Shown piece after piece: positions 46,189-55,192 of a stretch of 64,000 nt of DNA. The stretch's first letter is position 1. The number at the start of each line of letters is the position of its first letter. The notes under the pieces are model-generated. The model searched no databases, was not told the DNA's origin, and was given only the letters and a program-made list of their open reading frames with translations. A program made the position numbers and the translations under genes. Source of the stretch: a virus; the IMG/VR virus record IMGVR_UViG_3300044843_001040, positions 1-64,000 of that record; one strand, given 5' to 3'.

Positions 46189-47742
46189 TTATATCTCCAC
46201 TGATTCTATGGTATTAATCCACAGATCTTTGTGATTTCCTAATTCCGTAAATTTAGCAATTACTTCAAAGACCGAATCAGAAAACCCGCCAATATTTAAA
46301 ATGGCATTGCCATCACTAGCTTGCACAGTACCATTAGGAGTAACATCAATACAGACCAGTTTAGCATTTTTATTACGCGACTTAAATTTAACCCATTCAG
46401 CCATGGTTGCGGTACTCCGATAACGAGTCGGATCTACCCAAGATTCATTATCGGAGACATAGATAACTAGGTCTCCGGAAGCCTGTGTATTATTAAGATG
46501 ACGCAAAGCAATTGAACAATCCGTTCCACCTCCACCAAAATTAGATAATTTCTGAGCATTAGTCATGACAGAATCCCATGGATTCAATCGATGGGAATGA
46601 ACTTGAGTATCAAAAGGAATAATTTCGGCATTAGGATTCTTTCGCATAATGGCTGCTGCGACTAAAGCTGCGACATCAATACATCGCATTTTACTAGTAA
46701 CACTGCCTCGATGACCTGTCACCGGAGAACTCATAGAGCCAGAAGTATCAACCATAACATATACTTGACCTGGAAAGGTAGGGATATTTTCCATCGAAAT
46801 CTCGGCTGCTTGTTGCAAAGCGATAGAGACCGAAGAAGGAATCGTTGAGTTCATATTTTTGAAAGCAGTAAATAACTGATACGGGAACACTTTCGCTTTC
46901 TCAACTTGGTGTGCATCTTGCAATTTATTGGCCAGAAGTTGCGTCAGTTTGGCATCTTTAAAAACGCCATGACGCTCAAAAGTATTGAGATTCAATCGAG
47001 TTTGGGTCCAAGTGGCATTAGCTGCAATTTGCTTCCAATGACTGTCAGTCAATGGCAACTGTGTTAACATTTGAAATGGAACGTCTGGTATTTCTGATCC
47101 CATTTCCTTTTTAAAAAGTTCAAACTGCTTTGCTAGTTGACATAAGTGCTGAGGATTATATTTCTTATCTAGAAGATATCCATATAAAGCTGAACGAGAT
47201 TCGCTATTTGGTTTAGGATGCACCATCTTAATGATGTCTTTTAATGATGGATCTTGGCCCACATCGGCGTTAAACAGCTGCTCATCTGTTAAGGATGCTA
47301 AATATTGTTGGATTAATTTCTTCGGGCGGGTACCTAAGGATTTACGACCAGTCACTCCGGAACGGAGTACTTGAACAAAGTTCCGCAACATTTTGGGACT
47401 ATCAATAACTTGAGGAAAGATTCGTGATAAAAGCGCTGAATCTTTACCAGCCACTACCGCTGCTAAGACAGCTGGCATATCTTTCATTAAACCTTGTTGA
47501 CGAGAATACACTGCTAACTTGGCTACATACTTGGGGCTCAATTTATTAGCCAACTCGATAACTTTTTCTAATTGATGTTCGGCTGATACATAATAGGTGC
47601 CATTAAAACAGCCGGTCATGGCTAATTGAGCCAGGGCTGCCTTATCTGACATGGCATAAGCTGATCCTCCGGCATTATTAGTAGTATTGGTGACAGGTGC
47701 TGCGACAGTAGATTTAGAGTTGAATAATTTCTTGGAAGCCAT
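46189..47742 (-). CDS. Ro60-like TROVE-domain RNA-binding protein
   Basis: 517 residues. The TROVE domain has KLAVYSRQQGLMKDMPAVL, RPKKLIQQYL and KDIIKMVHPKP (near 168-178), then a C-terminal vWA-like domain with MIDAS DTSGSM near 332-337 and GGGGTDCSIAL. Ro60 is a ring that binds Y RNAs and misfolded RNAs and works with exonucleases; phage homologues are known. AAGGA lies before the ATG. No Y RNA was identified nearby. Confidence 0.93.
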   Translation of the reverse strand: MASKKLFNSKSTVAAPVTNTTNNAGGSAYAMSDKAALAQLAMTGCFNGTYYVSAEHQLEKVIELANKLSPKYVAKLAVYSRQQGLMKDMPAVLAAVVAGKDSALLSRIFPQVIDSPKMLRNFVQVLRSGVTGRKSLGTRPKKLIQQYLASLTDEQLFNADVGQDPSLKDIIKMVHPKPNSESRSALYGYLLDKKYNPQHLCQLAKQFELFKKEMGSEIPDVPFQMLTQLPLTDSHWKQIAANATWTQTRLNLNTFERHGVFKDAKLTQLLANKLQDAHQVEKAKVFPYQLFTAFKNMNSTIPSSVSIALQQAAEISMENIPTFPGQVYVMVDTSGSMSSPVTGHRGSVTSKMRCIDVAALVAAAIMRKNPNAEIIPFDTQVHSHRLNPWDSVMTNAQKLSNFGGGGTDCSIALRHLNNTQASGDLVIYVSDNESWVDPTRYRSTATMAEWVKFKSRNKNAKLVCIDVTPNGTVQASDGNAILNIGGFSDSVFEVIAKFTELGNHKDLWINTIESVEI

Positions 47743-47775
47743 AAAAATCCTTTATTTGTAAATAAATACAACAAT

Positions 47776-48306
47776 TTAAGATTGAAGAGTTAATCGTTTG
47801 CCTTGCACGGCAATTGTATTGAGATGTTGTGGGGTTAAGGTAAACTGTCTAATTTTACTAATCGGTAACATTTTACGAAAATGTTCTTTAGTTTGTGCCA
47901 GGCCACAACGCTGACGATTTGAATAAGTCCCAGGCACAATGACACGCTTACTATTAATAAGCCCAGATAGATAAAGAACACCAGTCTGATGATGCTTTTT
48001 AATTCCCGAAATGATTTGACCATTGGGACCTGTAACTTGGGTATATATCGCATGTGGAGATTTTTTAGACAGAGAATTATTTAATTCTCTCATTAATTGT
48101 TGCTTGGCTTGTGCCTCTATATCAAAGGAGGTTTCTATTTTAGAAAGAATAGAAATAGATCGTAATAGTGCATTACGATAATTGATATTGAAAATAATAT
48201 TGTAATCCGCTAACTCTTGATTATTATTTCGATAACCTAACAGGGTTATAAACGTTGATCCTTGACGGATCGTTGACAATTCCGATAATAGCTTTTCTTG
48301 ATCCAA
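47776..48306 (-). CDS. Hypothetical protein in the TROVE operon, 176 residues
   Basis: Not recognised. It starts with TTG, supported by GGGAG eight bases upstream. Basic C-terminus (SKIRQFTLTPQHLNTIAVQG), GVLYLSGLINSKRVIVPGTY in the middle. First gene after the operon promoter, so it is probably tied to TROVE function. Confidence 0.62.
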   Translation of the reverse strand: MDQEKLLSELSTIRQGSTFITLLGYRNNNQELADYNIIFNINYRNALLRSISILSKIETSFDIEAQAKQQLMRELNNSLSKKSPHAIYTQVTGPNGQIISGIKKHHQTGVLYLSGLINSKRVIVPGTYSNRQRCGLAQTKEHFRKMLPISKIRQFTLTPQHLNTIAVQGKRLTLQS

Positions 48307-48330
48307 GGTGCGACTCCCTTTCGTCCACCT

Positions 48331-48358
48331 AAGGTAAAAACTATAAATTGGCTGTCAA
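48331..48358 (-). promoter_or_regulatory. Promoter of the TROVE operon
   Basis: TTGACA, 16-base spacer, TACCTT on the minus strand, about 25 bases before the TTG start. The -10 box is weak, but the -35 and spacing match the other promoters here. Confidence 0.45.
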
Positions 48359-48379
48359 GGCCGGGCGCATTTTTAAAAA

Positions 48380-48544
48380 TTAGTCTCGAAGCACGGTGCA
48401 GCGACCCTCGCAAGTACATTCCAATACCATGGTATCTTCTTGAACTTTTTCAAGGTCTTCTTCTTCGTCAAAGGTGACGCTAATAATCATATGACAGGAG
48501 TCACATTTAAATAAAAATTTTCGAGACGGAAAACTGTAGTCCAT
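48380..48544 (-). CDS. Small zinc-ribbon protein, 54 residues
   Basis: A 54-residue frame MDYSFPSRKFLFKCDSC to GRCTVLRD. Four to five Cys (CDSC ... CTCEGRC) form a likely zinc site, with an acidic EEEDLEKVQED loop between. It fills the gap between Dam and the TROVE operon promoter. Function unknown. Confidence 0.65.
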   Translation of the reverse strand: MDYSFPSRKFLFKCDSCHMIISVTFDEEEDLEKVQEDTMVLECTCEGRCTVLRD

Positions 48545-48563
48545 AATTATAATGTTTCAAAAA

Positions 48564-49454
48564 TCATATTTTCAAACAATGAGGGCTAAACCAAATTCTT
48601 TCTTTATCTGAGTTAGCTCTACCACGAGTATTAGAAGCATTAGCAAAACCCCCATTAGTTTTCCATGCCACCGTTTCCCAAGTATCTGGGAAAGTTAACT
48701 CGCTGTCATAACCGCATAAAGCAATTCTTACATTCGGTAAATCTCCATGGTCTAATGCCCATTGATAAACTTGAGGAAAAATATTAGACTCCTCTAAATA
48801 AACCTTATCTCGACCTGAGGTCAGGTAAGGTGGGTCTAAAAAAATAGCGGTCACATCATTGTGAGACAAGCCTTTATTTTTAAAAGTAATCGAGGGGGAC
48901 ATGACACGTTCCCAATCACCACAGGCTACTCTTACTCGTCTCAATCTAGTTTGTAAAGCAGTAAACCAATCAAAAATATTATGAGTTAATCCGTGAATGC
49001 CTGAACCGGCGGAAGAGAGTAAGGGTAAAGAATTTACACCATATGGGTTCATCCAACTGGATCCAATCGAGGCGCTGATTCCCCAGACCCACCATCCGGC
49101 AATTTTTAGATCATAAAAATCTGGATTATGATCCATTTGATATTTAAAGTCATCAGTAGCATCAGATACTAACCAATGATGACGGGCATGCAAATCAGCC
49201 TCATTGACTGGATGGTCGGCAAATTTAGCAACTCCTGCTGGGTCGATGGTGATAGCTCGCCAAAAATTAGCAATAAAATGATTTTTATCATTAATAGTTT
49301 CAATTTTGGCTGGATGAGGATTAGCTAACAAGACAGCTAATGAACCGGCAAAAGGTTCGATATAATTGGAAACATGACCCAATCTTGACCAAATCAAATC
49401 AGCGACCTTGCTTTTTCCTCCAAAAAAGGGAAAAGGAGATTTTATTTTACTCAT
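48564..49454 (-). CDS. dam: DNA adenine N6-methyltransferase (D12 class)
   Basis: 296 residues. SAM-binding motif PFPFFGGKSKV at residues 7-17 with NYIEPFAGSLAVLLA, and catalytic motif IFLDPPYLTSGR (DPPY). Dam-type enzymes often methylate GATC and protect phage DNA from restriction. The start is 32 bases from the divergent 513-residue gene. Confidence 0.93.
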   Translation of the reverse strand: MSKIKSPFPFFGGKSKVADLIWSRLGHVSNYIEPFAGSLAVLLANPHPAKIETINDKNHFIANFWRAITIDPAGVAKFADHPVNEADLHARHHWLVSDATDDFKYQMDHNPDFYDLKIAGWWVWGISASIGSSWMNPYGVNSLPLLSSAGSGIHGLTHNIFDWFTALQTRLRRVRVACGDWERVMSPSITFKNKGLSHNDVTAIFLDPPYLTSGRDKVYLEESNIFPQVYQWALDHGDLPNVRIALCGYDSELTFPDTWETVAWKTNGGFANASNTRGRANSDKERIWFSPHCLKI

Positions 49455-49486
49455 AAAACTATATATACCATAAAGACAAGGTACAC

Positions 49487-51028
49487 ATGAGCCAACTATC
49501 TACAATCTTAAAATTAGCTGATTTATTTTATCGAAGGGTCTTGCGGTCTCTCGGTCAAACTACATATTATACTATGCCAGATGATGACACGGGAGAGGAT
49601 GACTTTTCTTTAACTGGAAATATTGAAGCTGATTATGACTCCATTGATATTAAAAATCCAGAATTATTTTCTTTATTAGAAGCATTCTATAATCAATATA
49701 ATGTATTTATGGATACTTTAGAAGAGGAAGATGAGGATGTAGGTAATTCTATTGAAGTGTATGATACCTTTAAAAGGTTGTATGAAAAGTTACTGAATAA
49801 TGCGTATATTGGAAGTTCGTCATTTTTAGAGAATGAGGATATAGATCCTGCTTCATTAAATAAATTTATTGAAAATGTTTTTAACGATGTGTACCAGCAT
49901 ATTAAAAAACATGAAGAAGACGGTGTGTCTGAAGCAGAAATGATGGCTTTGGTATTACCGGAAGAATTTGGTTATTCGACTGAAATGGAAGGTAATCCTA
50001 ATGCTGAGGGTTATCGGGCTAAAAGAATGCACGATGCCTCTGAAAAAGCCAAAGAAACACTTGAATTGTATAAGACTAATCCTCTATTTAAAAAGAAATA
50101 CGAAGCATTACAAGCGGCAGCTAGAAAAAGATATTTAAAAATGAAAGCCGACCCAGAAAAATGGAAATTGCATCAAGCTAAAAGACAAGCATGGTATCAA
50201 GAGACGCAAAAAGATAAAGATAAATATGATTCAATATTAGCTAGAGAAAAATCTAGACAAACAGAATTACGTAAAAAAATGAAAGAAGATCCTGAACTTT
50301 ATGTTCAATATCGAGATAAAATAAGAAGTGCTGTTCAAGAAACTAGAAAAAAACGAGTGGTAGACATTGAACAACTAGCTATTGTATATAAAGCTAATGC
50401 TGCTAAAATTGGCTTATTACCAGATAACGACCCAGAAAAGTCGAAACTAATAAATGAAAATAAAAAATTACAGCAAAAAATGACTGCTATTGCTAAAGTT
50501 TTAGCAGCTACAGAGCAAAGTAGCTTTCATGTATCACGTGAAAAAGAAATAGAAGATAGAAAAGTTCGTCGAGATTCTGGCACTTTGGATGGTGTCAATT
50601 TGAGTTTAAAACAAAAAACTCAAAGCGCAAAAAGTGAAATTAAAAAGAAATTGCTAAAAAGCGTAGATAAACATCCAGAAATTATTGAGATACGTTTAAA
50701 AATAACAGCGGCCTTTGCGTTATTCAAAGAATCCCCAACTGAGGAGAATAAAGAGAATTTAAAGAGATTAGAAGCAATAGCTAAAAATATGGCTGATACA
50801 TTAGTGAATGTAAACCCTATTTTTATCAAGGCTAGTGAAGATATTAATCAAATTGAAAATTTTAGAAAAATGGTAGAGAAAGTAGTTAAACAAGAATCTT
50901 TACCATTCTCAATAGAAGAATTGATATCTATGGGAGAAAAGTTAATAGTTAACTTTAATAAAGAGAAAGAATATAAATCTCCACTTAATGCTTTGCAAGT
51001 AGTCTTAGACTCCTTAAGGAACCAATGA
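49487..51028 (+). CDS. Long coiled-coil protein of unknown function, 513 residues
   Basis: Not recognised. Starts SQLSTILKLADLFYRRVLRS, then an acidic region (DDDTGEDD; EEEDEDVGN), then long Lys/Glu-rich helical stretches (about residues 180-300 and 330-440). Such composition fits a scaffold or virion structural protein, but that is inference. AAGG lies five bases before the ATG. Followed by an overlapping 65-residue gene. Confidence 0.65.
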   Translation: MSQLSTILKLADLFYRRVLRSLGQTTYYTMPDDDTGEDDFSLTGNIEADYDSIDIKNPELFSLLEAFYNQYNVFMDTLEEEDEDVGNSIEVYDTFKRLYEKLLNNAYIGSSSFLENEDIDPASLNKFIENVFNDVYQHIKKHEEDGVSEAEMMALVLPEEFGYSTEMEGNPNAEGYRAKRMHDASEKAKETLELYKTNPLFKKKYEALQAAARKRYLKMKADPEKWKLHQAKRQAWYQETQKDKDKYDSILAREKSRQTELRKKMKEDPELYVQYRDKIRSAVQETRKKRVVDIEQLAIVYKANAAKIGLLPDNDPEKSKLINENKKLQQKMTAIAKVLAATEQSSFHVSREKEIEDRKVRRDSGTLDGVNLSLKQKTQSAKSEIKKKLLKSVDKHPEIIEIRLKITAAFALFKESPTEENKENLKRLEAIAKNMADTLVNVNPIFIKASEDINQIENFRKMVEKVVKQESLPFSIEELISMGEKLIVNFNKEKEYKSPLNALQVVLDSLRNQ

Positions 51029-51222
51029 AAAATAAAAAAATAGCTTTCTTAGATGATAGAAACCTCAAACTAACTGCTGAAGAAGAAGCCGCATTAAGAA
51101 GAGCCTCTCCAGAAGTATTAGCCGAAGCAGAAGCATATAGTTCTGCAGTTATTGATAAGGTTATTCAAGAATTAATTGATGAAGAGGATAAAAAATTAGC
51201 TGCTATTTTAGCTCAAGAATAA
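51025..51222 (+). CDS. Hypothetical acidic protein, 65 residues
   Basis: Not recognised. Helical and acidic (AEEEAALRRASPEVLAEAEA). The ATG overlaps the previous stop (ATGA) with AAGGA upstream, so it is coupled to the coiled-coil gene. Its 3' end converges on the P-loop gene. Confidence 0.6.
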   Translation: MKNKKIAFLDDRNLKLTAEEEAALRRASPEVLAEAEAYSSAVIDKVIQELIDEEDKKLAAILAQE

Positions 51223-51815
51223 GGTTGTTGAGATAATAACCCAGTTAAAATTTCATTTACTTTATTTAAATTCTTCACTAAAAAGATAGAGTTCTTACTA
51301 CCAATTTGTCTCATGTAATTATTATTTTCTCCTGGAATAGAGAAATTAAATTCTATCCATCTTTCTTTTGGTAAGCAATCAGCGGAAGACAACCAAAAAC
51401 AATAATCTCTAATAACTGAGGCGCCAATGTTTTCATAATCTTGATAATCGGCTGGATTATTAAGACGGTTAACAAAGATTACCATATCTTGATGGTAATC
51501 AAATAACTCAGTAAAATCTTTGGGAGAAAAGAGACCATCGATTACAAACTGATGTGTCTGATAATTTTTTTTATTAATTGAAATAATATCTTGAATATTG
51601 CTAACAATTAGTTTGGGATTTTCTTTTATTCTTTCTAACAGCCAAGTATGTTTAGCGTCTTGATATTGACTTATCGTTTCTGATTCTAATGGCTCTCTAA
51701 AAGAGGAGAGAATCCAAGACGTAGCATCAATATATCCATAATTATGATGGGACGCAATATATTTGGCCACGGTGGTTCTTCCACTTTGGGGCATACCTAT
51801 CAGAAAAATTTGCAT
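51213..51815 (-). CDS. P-loop NTPase / nucleotide kinase-like protein
   Basis: 200 residues. The N-terminus is a P-loop, FLIGMPQSGRTTVAKYIA, of the adenylate-kinase or gluconate-kinase style, followed by GYIDATSWI. There is FVIDGLFSPKDF and VIFVNRLNNPAD in the second half, which fit a kinase lid and core. Substrate unknown. Confidence 0.68.
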   Translation of the reverse strand: MQIFLIGMPQSGRTTVAKYIASHHNYGYIDATSWILSSFREPLESETISQYQDAKHTWLLERIKENPKLIVSNIQDIISINKKNYQTHQFVIDGLFSPKDFTELFDYHQDMVIFVNRLNNPADYQDYENIGASVIRDYCFWLSSADCLPKERWIEFNFSIPGENNNYMRQIGSKNSIFLVKNLNKVNEILTGLLSQQPYS

Positions 51816-51822
51816 AATAATC

Positions 51823-52650
51823 CTAATATTTTAGGCAATTAAAAGTTGTCACATACTTATGCCAAGACTTATCATTAGTAATGGATTCAAATTTCATTTC
51901 TTGAAATGCTTGATGCAAAGCATCAAAATTAGCATGACCATCCAGCAAAATAATTTCTTCTTCAGGAACGTGTCTAAATTCAATTAATTGTCGATTAATA
52001 TTGAAATTGGCACGATTTTCTTCGATCGAAAGAAAAGATTGAAATAGTTGAGGATGACTAATAGTGTCTAAAGCTTTTTTAGGTTTTAAGATGCCAGGAA
52101 TATTATCTGACTTATCTCCTACTAAACATTTATGAGCGACATAAGGATAAGGTGGCGCTTCGACAAATATTTTTTTAATGGGATTATAAATTTGAATATG
52201 AGGATAATTTCTTTGTAATAACTGAGTAAAATCAGAATCGCTACTGATAATAGTTAATGACTCTAACTGCATATTATCACACAGAGTGGCAATCACATCA
52301 TCGGCTTCATAAGCTTCCGCTCGACATAAAGTGATGGGAAGAAATTGCATTAATTGCAATATTTTTTCTTTAGTGGCGTAAAACTTATCTCGAGTTTCTT
52401 GTTTAGAAGCTTGTTTGATAATTCTGTTGGCTTTATAATCGGCGAATAGATCGTATCTAAATTGAGGATGACCTTCTAAGACGAAGAAGCATTTATGTGG
52501 TTTAAAATCTTCAATGATTGGCCTGAGATTTCTAAAGAAGTTAAAAGTAAAGATAGTAGTATCATCCACATCGGCTACTGGTGGTACTCCAAATTTGATA
52601 CAGGCTCTCCAGATAAAATTTAAACCATCAATTAATAAAATATTGTCCAT
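51823..52650 (-). CDS. 5'-3' exonuclease (FEN/PIN family)
   Basis: 275 residues. Motifs: ILLIDGLNFIWRA, EAYEADDVIAT near 113-123, ISSDSDFTQLL near 138-148, and CLVGDKSDNIPGI near 170-182 (helix-hairpin region). This is the T4 RNase H/T5 exonuclease family that removes primers and flaps. The stop is TAG, seven bases before the next gene. Confidence 0.92.
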   Translation of the reverse strand: MDNILLIDGLNFIWRACIKFGVPPVADVDDTTIFTFNFFRNLRPIIEDFKPHKCFFVLEGHPQFRYDLFADYKANRIIKQASKQETRDKFYATKEKILQLMQFLPITLCRAEAYEADDVIATLCDNMQLESLTIISSDSDFTQLLQRNYPHIQIYNPIKKIFVEAPPYPYVAHKCLVGDKSDNIPGILKPKKALDTISHPQLFQSFLSIEENRANFNINRQLIEFRHVPEEEIILLDGHANFDALHQAFQEMKFESITNDKSWHKYVTTFNCLKY

Positions 52651-52651
52651 C

Positions 52652-52963
52652 TTATTGGAGAACTTTCAAACGCAATAATCTAAAATTGTACAGGCTCATT
52701 TGGTTAAGTAACCAATCTGATCCTACTTCAATACGACGAGTAGAATTAATATAAACTGGTTTGCCCCAAGCTTTTCGATAAGCATTGGGATATTGAATCT
52801 TATCCCCTGATTTATTTTGATAATGATAGGACTCACCTACTAATATAGGTGGGCTATCTCCATCAATAATAGAGATGGGGCAATTGGATTCGGCATTTAC
52901 CGATTTCCTAATTTCTCTCTTAATTAGTCGTGATAGATTTTTTTTTTCTGTTAATTTTAACAT
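52652..52963 (-). CDS. Hypothetical basic protein, 103 residues
   Basis: Not recognised. Starts MLKLTEKKNLSRLIKREIRK with AGGTG upstream; an upstream GTG is less likely. Directly before the exonuclease gene, one base apart. Confidence 0.58.
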   Translation of the reverse strand: MLKLTEKKNLSRLIKREIRKSVNAESNCPISIIDGDSPPILVGESYHYQNKSGDKIQYPNAYRKAWGKPVYINSTRRIEVGSDWLLNQMSLYNFRLLRLKVLQ

Positions 52964-53003
52964 TAGTTGCACCTAAGGCTGTCAATTTAAACGCATTGAT
53001 AAT

Positions 53004-53345
53004 ATGAATAAAACGGGATACATGTTAAGATGGGCTTGGCTTTATCAACAAAAGCAAGCCGCTAAACCTGAGATTAATTTAGTTAAAAAAATAGTCAGAA
53101 ACTCTATTGAAGATCTCTTCAAAAAGTTTCCATTAGTTATGGATGGTTTAGTCTATGTATCTCATGTTACTATGCCAGCTGAACAGACGATAGCTTTTAC
53201 TCTTAATCTAGACAAGAATAAACAAGAGACTATTAATAAACATAAAGAAAAAAGAGATAAGTTAATTAACTTAGCAGTTAAAAGTTCTTTGAAAGAAAAC
53301 TTTCAAAAGGATTTTGATTTAGGATTTCAAGAAATTTTGGTTTAA
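53004..53345 (+). CDS. Hypothetical protein, 113 residues
   Basis: Not recognised. Helical, basic, starting MNKTGYMLRWAWLYQQKQ. Divergent from the 103-residue gene and overlapping the stop of the 70-residue gene on the other strand by four bases. Confidence 0.55.
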   Translation: MNKTGYMLRWAWLYQQKQAAKPEINLVKKIVRNSIEDLFKKFPLVMDGLVYVSHVTMPAEQTIAFTLNLDKNKQETINKHKEKRDKLINLAVKSSLKENFQKDFDLGFQEILV

Positions 53346-53554
53346 TTTTTAATTATATCCGGCTCGGTAATATGTCGGGTTAATCTTTCAAACTCAGTAA
53401 AAATAATAACCGATATTAAATACATCCCTTTTCTTTCTTCATTTTGAGCATTGCGAACACATGAGGCAAATAAGTTCTGTCTAATTTGTAGTAGACGTTC
53501 CTTATTAGCCTCATTTATTTCTTCAATGTCTAGAAAGGTGTTTTTTATTGACAT
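53342..53554 (-). CDS. Hypothetical protein, 70 residues
   Basis: Not recognised. Helical throughout (EEINEANKERLLQIRQNLF). One base overlap with the stop of the lipoprotein gene, so probably in the same operon. Confidence 0.55.
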   Translation of the reverse strand: MSIKNTFLDIEEINEANKERLLQIRQNLFASCVRNAQNEERKGMYLISVIIFTEFERLTRHITEPDIIKN

Positions 53555-54120
53555 TACCTAATAATTAAACTAGCCGCTATCTGCGAACATAATTCAGCAT
53601 TATCTCCAAATCCGCCGCAAGATAAATTATATGCATTATTATTCTTGACAGTCACCCAATTATCTACAATTACCTCATTCTTGAGGGCTTTAATTAATAC
53701 AAAATTATGACCATTTATCATAACTGGATCGGCAGAAATTACTTCTGCATCAATTCCTTTGAGACTTCTCAGTGAAAGAATTACAAAAGTATCAAATGAT
53801 TCATTAAAAGTTTCCCTAATGAAAATTACCATGGCCTCACGATTGGGAGATCGTAAGACAACCCCACAATTTTGTGGAGTACATTCTCCTTGCTCTCCTT
53901 CTAGGGGCCATGGTTCTGGCAACGTAAACTCCCAATTTTCTTGGGAAAATGTAAATTTCTCTGGTGGTTTGGGTACTGGAACTTCAGTAGGTTCTGCAGA
54001 GGGAACAATGGTAGCAGGCAAATCTACCGTATTCCCTCCGTTAGAGGACGAATTTCCTGCACAAGCCGAGCAAGACATTAAACTAACTGCTAATAGAGAT
54101 GTTAAAAAAATACTTTTCAT
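53554..54120 (-). CDS. Predicted lipoprotein, 188 residues
   Basis: MKSIFLTSLLAVSLMSCSACAG is a signal peptide with a lipobox at LMSC or SAC. Then a Ser/Thr/Pro-rich linker and a globular domain starting FSQENWEFTLPEPWPLE with two Cys pairs. It would be anchored on the host membrane, where phage lipoproteins often block superinfection or aid lysis (inference). AAGG lies before the ATG. The leader holds CTAGATATCTAG, loosely like element B. Confidence 0.75.
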   Translation of the reverse strand: MKSIFLTSLLAVSLMSCSACAGNSSSNGGNTVDLPATIVPSAEPTEVPVPKPPEKFTFSQENWEFTLPEPWPLEGEQGECTPQNCGVVLRSPNREAMVIFIRETFNESFDTFVILSLRSLKGIDAEVISADPVMINGHNFVLIKALKNEVIVDNWVTVKNNNAYNLSCGGFGDNAELCSQIAASLIIR

Positions 54121-54191
54121 ATGAACCTTTCTATGCCTTGTCGGCGTCTTTAGACATCTAGATATCTAGATTCTATTATCTAAGAATAATG

Positions 54192-54215
54192 GCCCCTTCG
54201 TATCTCGTAAGGGGC
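54192..54215 (-). terminator. Strong hairpin, possible terminator
   Basis: GCCCCTTACGAG and CGAAGGGGC pair over seven or more bases just after the 135-residue gene's stop. No long U-run follows. Confidence 0.5.
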
Positions 54216-54227
54216 ATGATTCCTATA

Positions 54228-54635
54228 TCACTCGTTTTCTGCCGAATCATCCTCGGATACATCTGAGGTAACCTGTGAGGTTACTTTGCTTTCCATCGCA
54301 GCTACCTTAGCCTCTAAATCACTTTTCATTTGTTTTTTAGTCAACTCTTTAGACAGTTTAGCTTGTTCTTTTTTATTTTTATCAGCTGCCCTCATAATGC
54401 CGCCATGAGCACCACGAGTGACATACCATTCAGGATGGTTCCGAATATATTCTCGGACAAAAGGATCGGCCCGTCGTACCTGTTTCTCATCCCAGTTATT
54501 ACGAACAGCAATCATTCCTAATAAAACAGGGAATTGTAGATTGGTATCTCCAGACCAGCTATTGAGAACTTCATCTGTCGAATCAATTAATTGATTGATA
54601 TCTTGTAGTAATTTATCCTTAGTAGGGTTATTCAT
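54228..54635 (-). CDS. Hypothetical protein, 135 residues
   Basis: Not recognised. The middle (NNWDEKQVRRADPFVREYIRN, HPEWYVTRGAHGG) looks like a small DNA-binding or structural unit; the C-terminus is a charged helix with an acidic end. The start MNNPTK overlaps the stop of the membrane-protein gene. Confidence 0.58.
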   Translation of the reverse strand: MNNPTKDKLLQDINQLIDSTDEVLNSWSGDTNLQFPVLLGMIAVRNNWDEKQVRRADPFVREYIRNHPEWYVTRGAHGGIMRAADKNKKEQAKLSKELTKKQMKSDLEAKVAAMESKVTSQVTSDVSEDDSAENE

Positions 54636-54882
54636 GTTTTTCTTCCTTATCTGTGTTAATGTAATTAACAATTTTATGGTTGTATGCTATCCAGGCCCAG
54701 ACAACCAGGGCAATTAAAATCCCAATTACCAATGGCCATTTAGAAGTAGGATACGCTTGAGTCAGTTCTAACATCACCACTAGAGCAATGGTAGAGCAAA
54801 TAATAGTATTCATCATTGAGACTAATACTAACAGTGGCGCTTTCCTACTTAACAAGTGTAGATTGGTCTTAAATCTTTTCAT
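54628..54882 (-). CDS. Small membrane protein, 84 residues
   Basis: Two hydrophobic helices, about residues 13-38 (APLLVLVSMMNTIICSTIAL) and 50-70 (WPLVIGILIALVVWAWIAY), with basic start and charged C-terminus. Two-helix phage proteins can be holins, but no lysis enzyme is adjacent, so the role is open. Confidence 0.65.
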   Translation of the reverse strand: MKRFKTNLHLLSRKAPLLVLVSMMNTIICSTIALVVMLELTQAYPTSKWPLVIGILIALVVWAWIAYNHKIVNYINTDKEEKHE

Positions 54883-54905
54883 AAGATGAGTGTCTTAGTC
54901 AGAAA

Positions 54906-55178
54906 TTAGACTGACTTAACGAATCTGCCTCGCAAGTCACGTACATTATAGTACGTCTTGTTTCCAGCTGTGGCTAGGGCTCCGTTATTTTTTTTATTTT
55001 TGGACTGCTGGAGCGCATAAAATTCGCCCAACGTGAAAACAAAAGTCAAATTATTACGAACTAACTCGTTCGCAACAGGCAAGAAATCAGTCTCAGAATC
55101 TACTTGCTTTTGAACATCACGAGCCAAATTCTCAATTTTGGCAGCTAACACCTTAACATCATTTAACTTATTTGACAT
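54906..55178 (-). CDS. Hypothetical protein, 90 residues
   Basis: Not recognised. Helical, ending RDLRGRFVKSV, a C-terminal motif like that of the vWA protein at 45.2 kb. AAGGA lies six bases before the chosen ATG (MSNKLNDV). Confidence 0.6.
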   Translation of the reverse strand: MSNKLNDVKVLAAKIENLARDVQKQVDSETDFLPVANELVRNNLTFVFTLGEFYALQQSKNKKNNGALATAGNKTYYNVRDLRGRFVKSV

Positions 55179-55192
55179 AATCAATCCTTTTA

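Noticed and set aside
48307-48563. A Y RNA next to the TROVE operon
   Set aside because: The gap is mostly filled by a 54-residue zinc-ribbon gene and a promoter; no long closing stem or tRNA-like fold was seen.
52957-52985. A TTGACA promoter for the 103-residue gene
   Set aside because: At a 16-17 base spacing the -10 box would lie on the start codon itself and reads ATGTTA or TGTTAA, unlike the other promoters.
54150-54180. A further copy of element B before the lipoprotein gene
   Set aside because: CTAGATATCTAG is palindromic and shares only parts of B; the ATGGAAGC start and TCCTTAAATA loop are missing.
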